Source: an uncultured bacterium (lineage in GTDB: Bacteria > Planctomycetota > Phycisphaerae > Phycisphaerales > SM1A02). From it: a DNA stretch of 5,219 nt. The notes under the pieces were generated by a model, which searched no databases, had not been told where the DNA came from, and saw only the letters and a list, made by a program, of their open reading frames with translations. The position numbers were made by a program, and so were the translations under genes. The stretch is taken from NCBI GenBank assembly GCA_903867275.1, contig CAIPQY010000501.1:1-5219 (forward strand), written 5' to 3'. This document shows, one piece after another, positions 1-5,219 of the stretch. Positions within the stretch are counted from its first letter, which is position 1. Every line of letters begins with the position of its first letter.

Positions 1-786
1 CAGCCAGGCGAACCATGTGAGGCCGAGGGCCGCCAGGCCGCATGTGATCGCGCTGGCCATGCCGGCAAGGCCAAGCAGCGTGCCCATGAGTCCGATCGGC
101 ACCAGCAGCAGGCTGCTCAGCAGGCTGGTCTGTGCGGCCAGCCCTTCGCCGCCCGGCATCGACGGCAGCATGCGGAAGCCACCGCGTTCGTAGTCCTCGC
201 GATGCAGCCACGCGAGCGCGAAGAAGTGGGGCAGCTGCCAGGTGAACAGCAGCGCCGCCATCACCCACGCGCCGCGCTGCAGGTCGCCGCTCGCCGCGGC
301 CCATCCGATCAGCGGTGGAATGCCGCCCACCACTGCGCCCACCACGGTGTTCAGCGTGGTCACGCGCTTGAGCGGCGTGTACACCGCCACGTACAGCACG
401 ATGGTGAGGGCGGACAGGCCGCACGCCAGCATGTTCACGCGCATGGCCAGCATGAAGCAGCCCGCGTAGCCCAGCACAAAACCCACGATCACCGCCAGCG
501 TGCGACTGAACCGTCCGGATGCCACCGGTCGGTTGGCGGTGCGCCGCATCTTGGCGTCGTGATGCCGCTCCATCGCCTGGTTCAGCGCCGCCGCCGCCGC
601 CGCCGACAGGAAGGTGCCCGCCAGTGTCCAGCCGAGCCGGGGCCAGTCGATGCGATCGGGCTCCGCGACCAGAAAGCCGACCAGCGTGGTGGCAAGCACC
701 AGCAGGCTCAGGCGCGCCTTCACCAGCGTGGACCAGTCCTGGGTCCACGAGGGCGTTTCGGCGGGTTGGGTTTCGGCAGGGTTCAT
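1..786 (-). CDS. ctaB: Protoheme IX farnesyltransferase (heme O synthase), 3' end beyond the left edge
   Basis: This integral inner-membrane UbiA-superfamily prenyltransferase transfers a farnesyl group from farnesyl diphosphate to heme B, giving heme O, the first step towards heme A for cytochrome oxidase. Reading the minus strand gives 262 codons with no stop before the edge; the family is usually about 280-320 residues, so only the C-terminus is missing. Visible motifs: the first substrate loop N69-x3-E73-x3-D77 followed by AKMRRTANRP (78-87); YTPLKRVTTLNT (136-147), then GAVVGGIPPLIGW (150-162); WQLPHFFALAW (183-193); and the second acidic loop REDYERGGFRMLP (196-208). Residues 19-38 match the usual first helix, with K23-A-R25. 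The gene lies head-to-head with the heme A synthase gene, which performs the next step. The ATG at 786 is chosen because it leaves a short tail before the first helix. An in-frame ATG at 825 is possible, would add 13 residues, and has GGAAG 8 nt upstream. Seen: the motifs. Known: the family reaction. Identification is very secure; the exact start is not. Confidence 0.95.
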   Translation of the reverse strand, partial: MNPAETQPAETPSWTQDWSTLVKARLSLLVLATTLVGFLVAEPDRIDWPRLGWTLAGTFLSAAAAAALNQAMERHHDAKMRRTANRPVASGRFSRTLAVIVGFVLGYAGCFMLAMRVNMLACGLSALTIVLYVAVYTPLKRVTTLNTVVGAVVGGIPPLIGWAAASGDLQRGAWVMAALLFTWQLPHFFALAWLHREDYERGGFRMLPSMPGGEGLAAQTSLLSSLLLVPIGLMGTLLGLAGMASAITCGLAALGLTWFAWL

Positions 787-809
787 GCGACGCGACTGGA
801 CGGAAGGTC

Positions 810-816
810 TACCATA
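810..816. promoter_or_regulatory. Putative symmetric bidirectional -10 element (TACCATA)
   Basis: The heptamer TACCATA fits TAnnnTA, so it reads as TACCAT on the plus strand (810-815) and TATGGT on the minus strand (816-811). Both keep the two most important -10 positions, the A at the second base and the T at the last base. With standard spacing, plus transcription would start near 822, just before the ATG at 824, and minus transcription near 804, giving an 18-nt leader to the ctaB ATG at 786. Symmetric -10 elements of this form are known to drive divergent transcription in bacteria. No convincing -35 hexamer is visible on either side, so this is inference from position and sequence. Confidence 0.45.
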
Positions 817-823
817 GGTGCCC

Positions 824-2281
824 ATGCAAACGGCTTCCATGTCGTCTGGCGTCGCGCTGCTTGCCGGCATCACCGGCGTGGCCGGCATTCTTGGCCTGTT
901 CGCGCTGCTGGCTGGGCGCGTGCGCCCGTACACGCTGGCGCTTGGCTTTGCGGGCACCGCCGCGCAGTGGGCGCTCACCTATGTGGCCATGATCGGCGTG
1001 GGCCTGTGGGCTGGCGAGGCGCTGTTTGGCCTCACCGTGCTGGTGCCCGTCGCGGTGGGCTTCGTGGCGCAGCGCTACGCGCGCGATCAGGCCAGCGCCT
1101 TTGGTGCGGGCATGGTGAACGGCGTGATGAATCTGCTCGTCGTGGGCAGCGTGGTGGGCGGCAAGGATGCGCAGGCGGCGGTGGTGGAAGCTGCGGCCTG
1201 GAGCGCGGCCCTGCTTATCGGCAGCGGCGTGCTGGCATCGATCGGCGGCGCCATCGCGCGACGCACGCCTGCGCGTGATGGGCTGCTGCCGCCTCCCATT
1301 TCACTGTTCGCCACGGTTGTGGCAAGCACCATCTTCCTGCTGCTGGTCACGGGCGGACTGGTGACGGGCCTCGAGGCCGGCTTGGCCGTGCCAGACTGGC
1401 CGAACTCCTTCGGTCACAACATGCTGCTGTATCCGGTGAGCCAGATGAAGGGTGGCGTGTACTACGAGCACGCGCACCGGCTCTTCGGCATGCTGGTGGG
1501 CCTGAACGCGTTCACGCTGGCCGCGTTGTGCTGGCGACACGAGCCACGGCGCTGGGTGCGATGGCTGGCCTTTGCCGTGCTGGCCATGGTGTGCGTGCAG
1601 GGACTGCTGGGTGGTCTGCGCGTCACCGGCCGTCTGACGCTGGATCAGGATCCATCGCTGCTGAAGCCGAGCACCGCCATCGCGATCGCGCACGGCGTGT
1701 TCGGTCAGATCGTGTTCGCCACCGTTGCGGTGATCGCCGCGGTGACCAGCGGAGCCTGGTTGCGCTCTGGGGCGCCCATCACGGGCACCGCCGCAGCTGG
1801 CACGCGCGTGCTCGCCATGATCGCTCCGTTCGTGCTGCTCGGGCAGCTGTTCCTGGGTGCGGCCTATCGGCACCTGCAGATTCCGCCCACCGAGGCCGGC
1901 AAGGCGATCACGCACCCGACATGGGCCATGCATGGACACCTTGGCTTCTCCATCGTGGCGCTGATCGTGATCATCCTCACGGCGAGCCGCCTGTCCGGCG
2001 TGGCACGAGCGGTGCCATCGGCCAGGCCGCTTGGTCGTGCGGGCGCGTCCATGGCCCTCGTCGTGGCGTTGCAGGTGCTGCTTGGATTCGTCGCGCTGGG
2101 TGCCGTGCTGATGCGTCGTGGACCGTCGATCCCGCTCTGGGAGGTGATCTCGACCAGCGCGCATCAGGCCACTGGCGCGCTGCTGCTGATGGCGACCGTG
2201 CAGGGCGCGGCGTGGAGCTGGCGCATGCTGGCCAGCGTGAGCGCCGACGAACCGATCACTGCGACTGCAACGTCGGCTTGA
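824..2281 (+). CDS. ctaA: Heme A synthase (COX15/CtaA family) with an extra N-terminal membrane domain
   Basis: This membrane enzyme oxidises the C8 methyl of heme O to a formyl group, producing heme A. The 485-residue product is long for the family (about 300-360). The COX15/CtaA part spans about residues 160-475: TGLEAGLAVPDWP (181-193), the YYEHAHRLFG segment with E215, H218 and R219 of the conserved ExxHR motif, QGLLGGLRVT (259-268), H290 in AIAHGVFGQ, QLFLGAAYRH (341-350), H372 in MHGHLGFS, and H447 in TSAHQATGALLL. The four histidines (218, 290, 372, 447) sit where the two four-helix halves place their heme ligands. Residues 1-150 form about four or five hydrophobic segments (roughly 10-31, 36-60, 66-82, 93-113, 122-144) that I cannot assign. 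The gene is divergent from ctaB, the preceding pathway step, and overlaps the next gene tail-to-tail by 26 bp. Start: ATG 824 lies 9 nt past a -10-like TACCAT and has no good Shine-Dalgarno, fitting a nearly leaderless mRNA. GTG 818 (GGAAGG 10 nt upstream) and ATG 839 are alternatives. Family assignment is firm; the start is moderate. Confidence 0.93.
   Translation: MQTASMSSGVALLAGITGVAGILGLFALLAGRVRPYTLALGFAGTAAQWALTYVAMIGVGLWAGEALFGLTVLVPVAVGFVAQRYARDQASAFGAGMVNGVMNLLVVGSVVGGKDAQAAVVEAAAWSAALLIGSGVLASIGGAIARRTPARDGLLPPPISLFATVVASTIFLLLVTGGLVTGLEAGLAVPDWPNSFGHNMLLYPVSQMKGGVYYEHAHRLFGMLVGLNAFTLAALCWRHEPRRWVRWLAFAVLAMVCVQGLLGGLRVTGRLTLDQDPSLLKPSTAIAIAHGVFGQIVFATVAVIAAVTSGAWLRSGAPITGTAAAGTRVLAMIAPFVLLGQLFLGAAYRHLQIPPTEAGKAITHPTWAMHGHLGFSIVALIVIILTASRLSGVARAVPSARPLGRAGASMALVVALQVLLGFVALGAVLMRRGPSIPLWEVISTSAHQATGALLLMATVQGAAWSWRMLASVSADEPITATATSA
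2243..2277. other. Inverted repeat across the convergent gene overlap
   Basis: GCCGACG (2243-2249) is followed after 21 nt by its exact complement CGTCGGC (2271-2277). The loop holds the stop codon of the minus-strand gene (2256-2258), and the repeat lies at the end of the plus-strand gene. A second small perfect inverted repeat, GATCG-CTTCCT-CGATC, follows at 2280-2295. Neither has a T tract on either strand, and both lie within coding sequence, so neither is a canonical rho-independent terminator. They could reduce read-through between the two convergent genes or be chance in G+C-rich DNA. Confidence 0.25.
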
Positions 2282-3614
2282 TCGCTTCCTCGATCGCCAG
2301 CAGCGCGTAGGCGGTGACCAGATCGGGCTGGCCTTCCATCCATCGGTCCTGCGGATTCACCCAGCTGCCATCGGCCTGCTGCGAGGCCACCAGCGCGTTG
2401 ATGAGTTCGCATCGCCAGTCGTGCGCGGTGCCCGCTGAATCCTTGATCGAATCCATGCCACCCGCAAGCAGCGCGCGCGCCATCGCAAGCCGGTAGTAGA
2501 AGAGCCCTTGCTGCCCAAGCCCGGGATTCTCGTTCATGGTGTAGTGCGAGGCGATCCATTCCAGGGCCGCCAACACGCGCGGATCGTTCTTCGCGAGGCC
2601 GGCGAACAGCAGGCTCTTGTATCCCGCGTAGGTCATGCTGCCGTAGCTGCGAAGGGCGCGCGTTCCGGGCGGCATCTTCTCGCCGTAGCGGCCTTCGCCA
2701 GCCACTTCGCTCGCGAAACTCTCGCCGCCATTGGCCACGGTGTACACGAAGCCGCCGTCGCCGCTGCCCGCTTCGGCCCAGGCCGCCGCGCCATCCGCCT
2801 TGCGGTTCTGGCAGCGCTGCACGAAGGCCAGCGCGCGCTGCACCGACGCGTCATCGGCCTTCACGCGCCCGTCATGCAGCGCGTCCAGCATCATCTGCGT
2901 GTTGCTCAGGTCGGGGCGGCCCTTGCTGCCGTACCCAACGCCGCCGAACCAGTCCTGCTCGGGACGCACGCCCTCGGCCTGATCCCACTGCACGCGCTTG
3001 AGCCACGCAAGCACTTCCTGCAACGCCTCGGCGTGCTTCGGCGAATCGAGCGCAGTCAGCGCCAGTGCCGTGCAACTGGCCACATAGGTTTCCATGCCGC
3101 CAGATGGATCGGGCGCGAAGCCGCGTTCGTCGCGCGTCTGCGCAAGCAGTCGGCGCACGCCGGTGCCGACGGCCGGGTCGCTGTCCTCGCCGAAGCCCGC
3201 CTGCGCGAACGCGCGAATCACCAGCGCGGTCACCGCGCTGCTGGCGGCCTTCGAGGGCTTCGCCGCCTCCGAACCCTGACCCTGCACGCCTTCCATCCAG
3301 CCGCCTTCAGGACCCTGATGCTTGCGCAGGAAGTCGAGCCCGCGCTTGATAGCCGCACGCGCCTGATCGAAGCACGCCGCATCCACCGGCACCTGCGAGG
3401 CGCTGTCGGCGATGCGACGGATCACCGGCGGCGGGGGCGTGAGCGAGCGCGGCAACTGCGGTGGCGCCAGCGAGGTCACCTTCTTCGCATCCACGCGCGC
3501 GTCGAGCGGCGTGGTTGGCTGCGCCAGCAGGGCATCGCCCGTCGGAGCGGACGTGGGCGCGCTCTGGCAGAGCATGCAGGCGATCAGGGGCACGGTGATC
3601 AGCGGCATCGGCAT
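2256..3614 (-). CDS. Exported prenyltransferase/squalene-oxidase-repeat (alpha/alpha toroid) protein of unknown role
   Basis: The 452-residue product has three parts: a hydrophobic N-terminus (4-16), a Pro/Ala/Thr-rich linker (about 18-76), and a helical repeat domain (about 82-447). Repeats of roughly 50-60 residues each pair a helix such as AIKRGLDFLRKHQ (88-100) with a GGW/GGF turn and a second helix. Examples are GPEGGW (101-106), DWFGGVGYG in the middle, and QQADGSW (412-418), which resembles the QW motif of squalene-hopene cyclases. The DxDD catalytic motif of those cyclases is absent, so cyclase activity is not supported; stand-alone proteins of this kind are frequent in planctomycetes, generally without assigned function. 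LIAC (10-13) resembles a lipobox, but the short n-region has no Lys or Arg, so lipoprotein status is uncertain. ATG 3614 is the first possible ATG, since a TAG lies in frame 12 nt upstream. There is no Shine-Dalgarno; TAGAAT ends 6 nt before the start, suggesting leaderless mRNA. The gene is divergent from the porin gene. The fold assignment is good; substrate and partners are unknown. Confidence 0.85.
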   Translation of the reverse strand: MPMPLITVPLIACMLCQSAPTSAPTGDALLAQPTTPLDARVDAKKVTSLAPPQLPRSLTPPPPVIRRIADSASQVPVDAACFDQARAAIKRGLDFLRKHQGPEGGWMEGVQGQGSEAAKPSKAASSAVTALVIRAFAQAGFGEDSDPAVGTGVRRLLAQTRDERGFAPDPSGGMETYVASCTALALTALDSPKHAEALQEVLAWLKRVQWDQAEGVRPEQDWFGGVGYGSKGRPDLSNTQMMLDALHDGRVKADDASVQRALAFVQRCQNRKADGAAAWAEAGSGDGGFVYTVANGGESFASEVAGEGRYGEKMPPGTRALRSYGSMTYAGYKSLLFAGLAKNDPRVLAALEWIASHYTMNENPGLGQQGLFYYRLAMARALLAGGMDSIKDSAGTAHDWRCELINALVASQQADGSWVNPQDRWMEGQPDLVTAYALLAIEEAIKPTLQSQ

Positions 3615-3620
3615 GCCGCG

Positions 3621-3626
3621 ATTCTA
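3621..3626 (-). promoter_or_regulatory. Putative -10 box (TAGAAT) for the toroid-protein gene
   Basis: On the minus strand TAGAAT matches the TATAAT consensus at five of six bases. Counting seven positions on from its last base puts +1 at 3614, exactly the A of the ATG start codon, so the transcript would be fully leaderless. I see no recognisable -35 hexamer 15-19 nt upstream. The TAG inside the box is also the in-frame stop that closes the reading frame 5' of the start. Confidence 0.45.
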
Positions 3627-3683
3627 GGACGGTTCGAGGAAGCGCCGGGTGCGCGACCGTTCCTTCACATTGATTCGCGCGCG

Positions 3684-3697
3684 TTTCGGGTATCCCT
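3684..3697 (+). promoter_or_regulatory. Putative promoter element, copy 1 of the repeated 14-mer, upstream of the porin gene
   Basis: TTTCGGGTATCCCT lies 6 nt before the ATG at 3704. Taking TATCCC (3691-3696) as the -10 hexamer puts +1 near 3703, so the porin mRNA would be nearly leaderless. Its core GGG-TAT-CCC has complementary GGG/CCC arms, so an operator or other factor site is also possible. TTGATT (3670-3675) and TTCACA (3664-3669) are -35-like, but their spacers (15 and 21 nt) are poor. The same 14 bases recur at 5151-5164 before the next start codon, which is the main support for function. Confidence 0.5.
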
Positions 3698-3703
3698 GTG
3701 CGC

Positions 3704-5131
3704 ATGTCCTTGCGCGTCACCACGCCTTCGACCTGCGCAACGCTGATCGCCTGCGCGATGGCGGCGGTGTCGCACGCGCAGTCGGGCGACGCGCCGCTGC
3801 AGGCATCACCGCAGGCACCGGTGCCTGCACCGTTCGCGCCGCTGCTCATGCCCAATGGCAGCCTCGCATCCACCGGCGTGTACTGCCACGATCGCGGTCC
3901 CGCGTGCGCCTCACCCGGTCCTGTGCTGCCCATCGGCACGCAGTTCTGGCAGGAGCGCAAACTCACGGGCGACTGGGGCGGCCTGCGCACGGCGCTCAGC
4001 GACAGCGGCGTGTCGGTGCACGCCACCAGCACTACCGATCTCGCCACGGTGGTCAGCGGCGGCCAACGACAGGGCTTTCTCATGCCCTATCTGGTCGACC
4101 TGAATGCGGCGCTCGACACCCAGCGACTCGGCTTGTGGGAGGGCGGCCGCGCCTTCATCGATTTCCAGCAGGCTGGCTGCACGCAACTGGCGTCGAAGTA
4201 CGTGCCCGACTGGTGGGGTTGGGACTCGCTCAACCCCTACACGCAGAACTACACCGAGCTGGCGCAGTACTGGTATCAGCAGTCCTTCGCCGATGGTGCA
4301 TTGAAGCTGAAGTTCGGCAAGATCGACAGCAACGCGGACTTCGGCGTGAGCTACACGGGCAGCAATTTCATCACGCAGGCCGCGTATGAACCGGGCACGC
4401 TCTCGATGCAACTTCCAACCTATCCCAATCAGGCGGGCGGCGGTGAGGTGCTGTTCGAGCCGGTGAAGGGCCTTCAGGGCAAGTTCGGATTCTTCGACGG
4501 CAGCACCAACTACTACGACGTGGACAGCGGAGGCCTGGGAGCGCAGACGGGTCACACCGGCCTCGCATCATTCCTGTGGGAGAACCCGGGCAGCTACTTC
4601 CTCATCGCGGAGGCTGGCGGATCGTGGCAGTCGGACAACCTGAGCGGCAATGTGGCCGCGGGATGGTGGCAGCAGACCGGAGAGTCCTACGGAACGGGCG
4701 TGAATGGCGCACAGGGCGTGCAGGGACCGTGGGGTCTGTATGCATCGTTCTCGCAGGACCTGTTCAAGCCCAAGGGAGGCGTGCCGAACGAGGGACTGAC
4801 CGCATTTGGCCAGTTTGGCTGGAGCCCGCCCGAGACCAATCCCGCGCAGTGGTCGCTGATGGGCGGTCTGTCGTGGCAGGGCATCCTGCCCGGACGCGCA
4901 AAGGACACCGCCGGCCTGCTCACTGCATGGAACCAGTTCAGCAATGAACCATCCATCACCACCTCGGCGGGTGTTGGCGAGTTCGTCTTTGAGGCCTTCT
5001 ACAACATTCAGGTCACGCCGTGGCTGGGCATCCAGCCCGATGTGCAGTTCGTGAACCAGCCCAGCAGCGTGCCAAGCGCCAGTGTGCCCGATGCGGTGAT
5101 TCTCACGGTGCGCGTGGCGATCGCGTTCTGA
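3704..5131 (+). CDS. OprB-family carbohydrate-selective porin
   Basis: This outer-membrane beta-barrel probably lets sugars or other small solutes diffuse into the periplasm; the substrate cannot be read from the sequence. Residues 1-25 are a signal peptide (R4, hydrophobic TLIACAMAAV, S-H-A before Q26, the likely cleavage site). A Pro/Ala-rich stretch follows (about 30-78), then the OprB barrel opens with ERKLTGDWGGLRTAL (84-98), whose GDWGG is a family hallmark. Further matches are LKFGKIDSNADFG with a following NFI segment and LPTYPNQAGGGEVLFEP in the middle, FLIAEAGGSW later, LGIQPDVQFVNQP near the end, and a terminal Phe (475) after beta-type VILTVRVAIAF, the usual outer-membrane insertion signature. 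The length of 475 residues is normal. The protein contains C61, C68 and C159, unusual for a porin. The gene is divergent from the toroid gene and followed 40 bp later by a same-strand gene carrying the same promoter-like 14-mer. ATG 3704 is preferred over GTG 3698, which would almost abut the putative -10 box. No Shine-Dalgarno is visible. Confidence 0.9.
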   Translation: MSLRVTTPSTCATLIACAMAAVSHAQSGDAPLQASPQAPVPAPFAPLLMPNGSLASTGVYCHDRGPACASPGPVLPIGTQFWQERKLTGDWGGLRTALSDSGVSVHATSTTDLATVVSGGQRQGFLMPYLVDLNAALDTQRLGLWEGGRAFIDFQQAGCTQLASKYVPDWWGWDSLNPYTQNYTELAQYWYQQSFADGALKLKFGKIDSNADFGVSYTGSNFITQAAYEPGTLSMQLPTYPNQAGGGEVLFEPVKGLQGKFGFFDGSTNYYDVDSGGLGAQTGHTGLASFLWENPGSYFLIAEAGGSWQSDNLSGNVAAGWWQQTGESYGTGVNGAQGVQGPWGLYASFSQDLFKPKGGVPNEGLTAFGQFGWSPPETNPAQWSLMGGLSWQGILPGRAKDTAGLLTAWNQFSNEPSITTSAGVGEFVFEAFYNIQVTPWLGIQPDVQFVNQPSSVPSASVPDAVILTVRVAIAF

Positions 5132-5150
5132 GCGCGCGCGGACTCGGGCA

Positions 5151-5164
5151 TTTCGGGTATCCCT
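5151..5164 (+). promoter_or_regulatory. Putative promoter element, copy 2 of the repeated 14-mer, upstream of the last gene
   Basis: This is an exact copy of TTTCGGGTATCCCT, ending 7 nt before the ATG at 5172; the preceding three bases are GCA here and GCG at copy 1. TATCCC (5158-5163) as a -10 predicts +1 near 5170, giving a leader of about 2 nt. It lies in the 40-bp gap after the porin stop codon, where no terminator hairpin is visible, so the last gene may be transcribed both from here and by read-through from the porin gene. Confidence 0.5.
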
Positions 5165-5171
5165 TTCGCCA

Positions 5172-5219
5172 ATGCCGCGCCGCGCGCATCACCCAATCCC
5201 GTGGCTGACCCTGCTGCTC
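5172..5219 (+). CDS. Start of a probably exported or membrane protein, cut by the right edge
   Basis: Only 16 codons are inside the window: MPRRAHHPIPWLTLLL. Two arginines followed by a hydrophobic run (WLTLLL) look like the beginning of a signal peptide or membrane anchor. The product cannot be identified. The start is supported by the 14-mer promoter-like element at the same offset as in front of the porin gene and by the lack of any Shine-Dalgarno for a different nearby start. It is on the same strand as the porin gene, 40 bp downstream, and could be co-regulated with it. Confidence 0.55.
   Translation, partial: MPRRAHHPIPWLTLLL

Noticed and set aside
202..1278. Long plus-strand open frame crossing the ctaB gene and into the heme A synthase gene
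   Set aside because: It is antisense to the motif-rich ctaB frame, and its product is Arg/His/Gln/Ala-rich with no domain pattern, typical of a G+C-rich shadow frame.
1301..2164. 287-codon minus-strand frame antisense to the COX15 core
   Set aside because: It lies wholly inside the heme A synthase gene, whose histidine and ExxHR motifs are on the plus strand; the product is hydrophilic and repetitive in Arg/His/Gln.
2617..2626. GTATCCC inside the toroid gene as a third copy of the promoter-like element
   Set aside because: Only seven bases match, the TTTCGG part is missing, and no plausible start codon context follows.
2508..3746. 412-codon plus-strand frame antisense to the toroid-protein gene
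   Set aside because: The opposite strand encodes clear helical repeats with GGW/GSW turns; this frame gives low-complexity Arg/His/Ala sequence and also runs across the divergent promoter gap.
3911..4555. 214-codon minus-strand frame antisense to the porin gene
   Set aside because: The porin frame has a signal peptide, GDWGG and a terminal Phe; the antisense product shows no recognisable features.
5105..5150. Possible terminator after the porin gene in the GCGCGCGCGG stretch
   Set aside because: The alternating GC run can fold only into a tiny or slipped hairpin and no T tract follows, so a rho-independent terminator is not supported.

Overview
This window looks like chromosomal DNA from a G+C-rich (by eye about two thirds), aerobic, Gram-negative bacterium. 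It encodes heme A biosynthesis, which implies an aa3-type or related terminal oxidase, and an OprB-type outer-membrane porin, which implies an outer membrane. A planctomycete, possibly of class Phycisphaerae, is my best guess. It rests on the company of a solitary secreted prenyltransferase/squalene-oxidase-repeat protein, an OprB-like porin and an N-terminally extended heme A synthase. This is inference from protein style, not a measured affiliation.

Layout: (1) positions 786 down to 1, minus strand: protoheme IX farnesyltransferase (heme O synthase, CtaB/CyoE family), running off the left edge. (2) 824-2281, plus strand: heme A synthase (COX15/CtaA family) with about 150 extra N-terminal membrane residues. 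(3) 3614-2256, minus strand: an exported alpha/alpha-toroid repeat protein whose 3' end overlaps the heme A synthase gene tail-to-tail by 26 bp. (4) 3704-5131, plus strand: an OprB-family carbohydrate-selective porin. (5) 5172 to the right edge, plus strand: the first 16 codons of another protein that begins like a signal peptide. Coding density is very high: the gaps are 37, 89 and 40 bp and there is no gene-free stretch over 300 bases. I saw no tRNA, rRNA, CRISPR array, insertion sequence or convincing rho-independent terminator.

How the genes work together: the first two are the consecutive steps heme B to heme O to heme A, transcribed divergently from a 37-bp gap that carries a symmetric TAnnnTA element able to act as a -10 box on both strands. 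The toroid protein and the porin are envelope proteins, transcribed divergently from an 89-bp gap. No functional link between them and the heme genes is visible.

The most interesting signal is regulatory. The heme A synthase, toroid, porin and downstream genes each have a -10-like hexamer ending only 6-8 nt before the preferred start codon and no Shine-Dalgarno sequence, which predicts leaderless mRNAs. The porin and the gene after it share an identical 14-base element, TTTCGGGTATCCCT, at nearly the same distance from their ATG codons. I found no defence, mobile or other clearly new multi-gene system; the genes themselves are mostly recognisable housekeeping and envelope functions.
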